NCBI GenBank assembly: GCA_037389465.1
Contig: JAZARR010000230.1
Span: 2,728,001 to 2,792,000, forward strand
Direction: 5' to 3'
DNA from: Baylisascaris procyonis
Lineage: Eukaryota; Nematoda; Chromadorea; Rhabditida; Ascarididae
Length of the DNA: 64,000 bases
Shown: piece after piece, positions 61,301 through 64,000 of the stretch
Position numbering within the stretch: position 1 is the stretch's first letter
Layout of the letters: each line of letters opens with the position of its first letter
Position numbers and translations under genes: made by a program
Notes under the pieces: model-generated
The model's database searches: none
What the model was told of the DNA's origin: nothing
Seen by the model: the letters and a program-made list of their open reading frames with translations, nothing else

Positions 61301-63940
61301 TTCAGTGAAACTTAGCCGTTCTTACAAATTATAGCCAAACATTGGCTTCTTAAAGAATACACATCCATACGAACATTTAAAAAGTTCATAATGCAAAAAC
61401 ATGAGAATCCCATCGAAAGCTTTGTGCGTCTTCGTAAATACCAGATTATTATTTGCAGACGATCAAGGCCAAAAAAGAAAGATATCGCACGTGACGCATA
61501 CGTAAGATTTCACAAGTCACAAGTTTGCTGAACACTGCTGATGGCCATTGATATATGTCCCAGTGGGGTGCGCATAAATTTCACATCACTTTGTAACGGA
61601 ATTACGTCACATATTGGGCGATATTCCTCATATAGAAATTCACAGTCGTTATATGGAATAGTCATTTTTGCAAAATTTTTTGCAATTCGTCCTGAGATGC
61701 CTAAGAGGACGGAAATACGCTTACAAACGTATTTGCCGTCGACAGCCTTTCATGTACGATCGGAATCATATTTGCATACTGAATTTATGCATATGTCAGC
61801 GCACTTTATATCTATGATTGGTGATCTTTATTTTCATCAATAAGACACCATTGTGTTTGCAACAAAGAAAACATCACAAATGTGAGAGGTTTAGTGGTAC
61901 AGAAATATGTAATAAAAATAGTAGTGAATAGCGTTAAGGTAAAAATACAACTAACTACCCCAAAATTCACATCACGGTTTTTTTTGCAGTGGAGATTCAT
62001 GATTTATGCAGATTCATAGAACGCCACTCATTAGAACGACGATGATATTATTAGCTAAAACAATAGATGGCGCTAATCTATTCCTCTCGTAAAAAGTTCC
62101 CTAGCGGAACTAATCAAAGTGTCATCTAATTATTGGTTTTAACAGGAGAGATGAAGCATTCGGGACGTGAGTGAATTTTGATAAAAATAAGCAATCGGCC
62201 TAATTCAATGTTGCATTCACCATTTTAGTGACACACTAGTGGATCGAACAGGGCTTATCGCAGTTCAGTGCACGCTGATCAAACACTGTATTGCTGCAGT
62301 TATGCTGCTTTTTCGTTGTTTTATAAGGATGATGCAAAGCTATTACCGAATTTCGCTCGCTCATATCCACATATCTCTTACAAATTAAAAGTTGCAATCG
62401 ATGAGATCTACTTCAACGATTGCTGATACAACATTTTTGTCATTTTGATACTCAAGGTGCCATAAAGATGTATTTGATGAGTTAATCACCGAAAATGTTC
62501 TGGTTTCAGCTCTGAGACAACACAACCTTTGACGGTAAGCATTTATCTTCCATAGTTTTTGAAATAATATGAGCGGATCATGGCACGCTAAGAAATATCG
62601 CAATCTAATGAACTAAATTAATTTCTTGCATTATGCAAAGATGCAAAATATTAGCAAGTTGATAAAAAATTCTCGTCGGATATATTGAACAGCGAAAGGT
62701 GTAACTCTCTGACCATATTTACCGTGGTGTTAAATTCATATGGCTATGCTCCGAGAATGCTCTCACTCAATCATGAACAAATTGCGAATAAACTATGTCA
62801 AAGGTGATTTCCTGCTTCATTATGTTTATTTTATCTACAATAGATTGATGAAATATTATTGGCGAGTATTCTCGGTTGCATTGGATCGGTGATTTTCGTT
62901 ACGGGTAATATTCTCGCTCTGAAGGAACGCAATGGAAAAATGAGAAGATTCAAAAAGATTCTAGCATTAAAAGGATATCAACGACATATTAATGGTTAGT
63001 TGATGATAAACACAAGCAATAATGCCCACTTTGTCACTCCATAGAATCACGAGTGCATGGCCAATCTGCCGAGTGTTATGCTAAACGTTGATGTCAGCCT
63101 TATCGAGAAGAGAAGGGAGTGCATGATAAATAACCAAGCTTGAAGGAAATTCGCACAAATTCCTTGAAATTAAAGCAAGCCTTGATAAGTGGATGAACCG
63201 TTGCATACAATTTTACTAGTTGGGGTATAGCCTGATGAAGTTATGAGTTCATTTATTAAACATCTCAATGTTTCCATCGTCGTACACTTGTTCTATCTCA
63301 GAAACAAGATTGATTTATCGTTGTTCACTTATATAACATAAGCGCGTCCCCCTCATCAGCGTTTAGTAGTTTGTAGATCGAATGCCCATTCGCAAACTTA
63401 TATATATTCCATCAACTCAATAGAAACTTGTGAGATCATTTATTCACTAGGGAAGTATAATGTTCTTCTCAGCAAATTGCTGTACCTTTAAGTTCCTCGA
63501 CTGCTAACTTCTCTGAGTAGATTTATCTTGCCTATTTATGGTGATGTTTCCAGTGCATCGACACATTGTTCGGCGTATCTCTGATTGGAAAGATTAAATA
63601 AGGTATGGAATTGGGTTTCCTGTTTATCTTAAAGTGTGATTTTGCTCATCTCATTTGCATTCTTTCAGTGAAAATAATAAATTACCCAATGTTGTCGCAT
63701 TTGCATATTAGGGAATCTTTTTTTTTTGAATTGGCGTGCAAACACCACTTACATATCAATCATTCCAGCATTAATCCAAAAGTGCTTTGTTTGATTTATA
63801 GGTATATACGCGGCGAAAATCCGAACTTTGAAATACTCAACACGATTACATCTTCAACCGTTTTCGGAAATTCTATCAATGCCAAAAATCTTGTGTTACG
63901 AAAGCTCGTTAATAAAGGCTATCAAATTTGTCAACGTTAG
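54948..63940 (+). CDS. Unrecognised cysteine-rich single-pass membrane protein
   Basis: Join 54948-55371, 59554-59632, 60160-60178, 62844-62994, 63669-63940: 945 bases, 314 residues and a stop, with every junction in phase. Residues 1-141 carry ten cysteines and an N-F-S glycosylation site. An acidic stalk (E-N-D-G-Y-W-D-V, N-T-T, D-V-P-P-Y-D) follows. One hydrophobic helix near 178-199 (L-A-S-I-L-G-C-I-G-S-V-I-F-V-T-G-N) comes next, then a basic segment (K-M-R-R-F-K-K), suggesting an outside N-terminus. No N-terminal signal peptide is visible. I recognise no family. The gene starts about 380 bases after the receptor stop. The last exon could instead be split, with an acceptor at 63802. Confidence 0.5.
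57139..57257 (+). CDS. Candidate exon in the large intron of the membrane gene
   Basis: Acceptor TTTTCCTATGCAG, donor TTTAGCAG|GTATTG, with CpG-rich sequence between. It reads S-S-K-A-V-G-H-R-L-L-V-F-R-C-R-C-G-R-S in one frame; another frame is partly open. Its length does not fit the phase of the flanking exons of the membrane gene, so it is a separate or alternative exon if real. Confidence 0.27.
59554..59632 (+). CDS. Membrane protein exon 2: acidic stalk
   Basis: Acceptor GAATTTTCAG, donor GACAA|GTACGC. It gives V-E-N-D-G-Y-W-D-V-K-T-T and later N-T-T-T-D-V-P-P-Y-D. The join with exon 1 makes a Lys codon; the join with exon 3 makes another. Confidence 0.55.
60160..60178 (+). CDS. Membrane protein exon 3: micro-exon
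   Basis: A 19-base exon between the acceptor TTGTTTTCAG and a GTCGTT donor. It encodes E-E-F-L-K-L after the split Lys codon, and restores phase 0 exactly where exon 4 needs it. Confidence 0.45.
62844..62994 (+). CDS. Membrane protein exon 4: transmembrane helix
   Basis: Acceptor TCTACAATAG, donor AATG|GTTAGT. It encodes I-D-E-I-L-L then a helix of about 22 residues, followed by K-E-R-N-G-K-M-R-R-F-K-K. The hydrophobic stretch with a basic flank is the clearest domain signal in this gene. Confidence 0.6.
63669..63940 (+). CDS. Membrane protein exon 5: C-terminal tail
   Basis: Acceptor TTCTTTCAG, in phase with exon 4, and an open frame to TAG at 63938-63940. The 5' part includes a long T-run and looks intronic, so the true exon may begin after the acceptor TTTATAG (63802), where the product reads Y-I-R-G-E-N-P-N-F-E-I-L-N-T. 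Confidence 0.4.
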
Positions 63941-64000
63941 CTTCTCAGGACGAATTGCTCGTTGCTGCAAGTAGACCGAAGATCACTTCTTACTAAACTC

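Noticed and set aside
62144..62164. A 21-base exon-like segment between TTTTAACAG and GTGAGT
   Set aside because: In the phase required between the exons at 60160-60178 and 62844-62994 it contains TGA, so it cannot be part of that protein.

Overview
This window looks like nematode nuclear DNA. It is AT-rich with no bacterial-style gene packing. Exons are short (about 20-420 bp), introns are often 0.5-3 kb, and splice acceptors read TTTCAG, TTTTAG or TTGCAG. Two start codons sit 2-7 bases downstream of such an acceptor, as expected for spliced-leader trans-splicing. I cannot place the species. No rRNA, tRNA, CRISPR array or prokaryotic feature was found. I read the sequence by eye, so splice sites rest on signal quality and phase matching.

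The best-supported gene is a rhodopsin-like seven-transmembrane receptor on the plus strand (44481-54565, about ten exons). It has the TM3 and extracellular-loop-2 cysteines, an L-R-Y-x-A-V motif after TM3, an N-L-P-S-H motif in TM6 and a TM7 with N-A-F-Y. About 380 bp downstream, a second plus-strand gene starts just after a splice acceptor (54948-63940, five phase-matched exons). It predicts an unrecognised cysteine-rich single-pass membrane protein, and the two may form an operon.

The first 17.7 kb carries two plus-strand chains of phase-compatible candidate exons (3-4997 and 12421-17673), with weaker exons between them. They may belong to one long, unidentified gene. A decayed non-LTR retrotransposon lies between 6.45 and 7.0 kb on the minus strand, next to a local inverted duplication and a 27-bp-period repeat.

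From 20.5 to 30.6 kb there are scattered plus-strand candidate exons. One pair resembles the N-terminal HEAT region of CAND1. One is a secreted cysteine-rich protein whose signal peptide is joined to its ATG only across a one-base T-run difference. Another carries a 4-bp tandem duplication that breaks its frame.

From 32 to 36 kb a minus-strand gene encodes a probable single-pass membrane protein. From 36 to 44 kb the support is thin, and at 40.0 kb both strands read well. The rest is AT-rich intronic or intergenic DNA with microsatellites. In this composition, open stretches of 40-60 codons are common on both strands, so confidence is kept low wherever only open frame plus splice signals are available.
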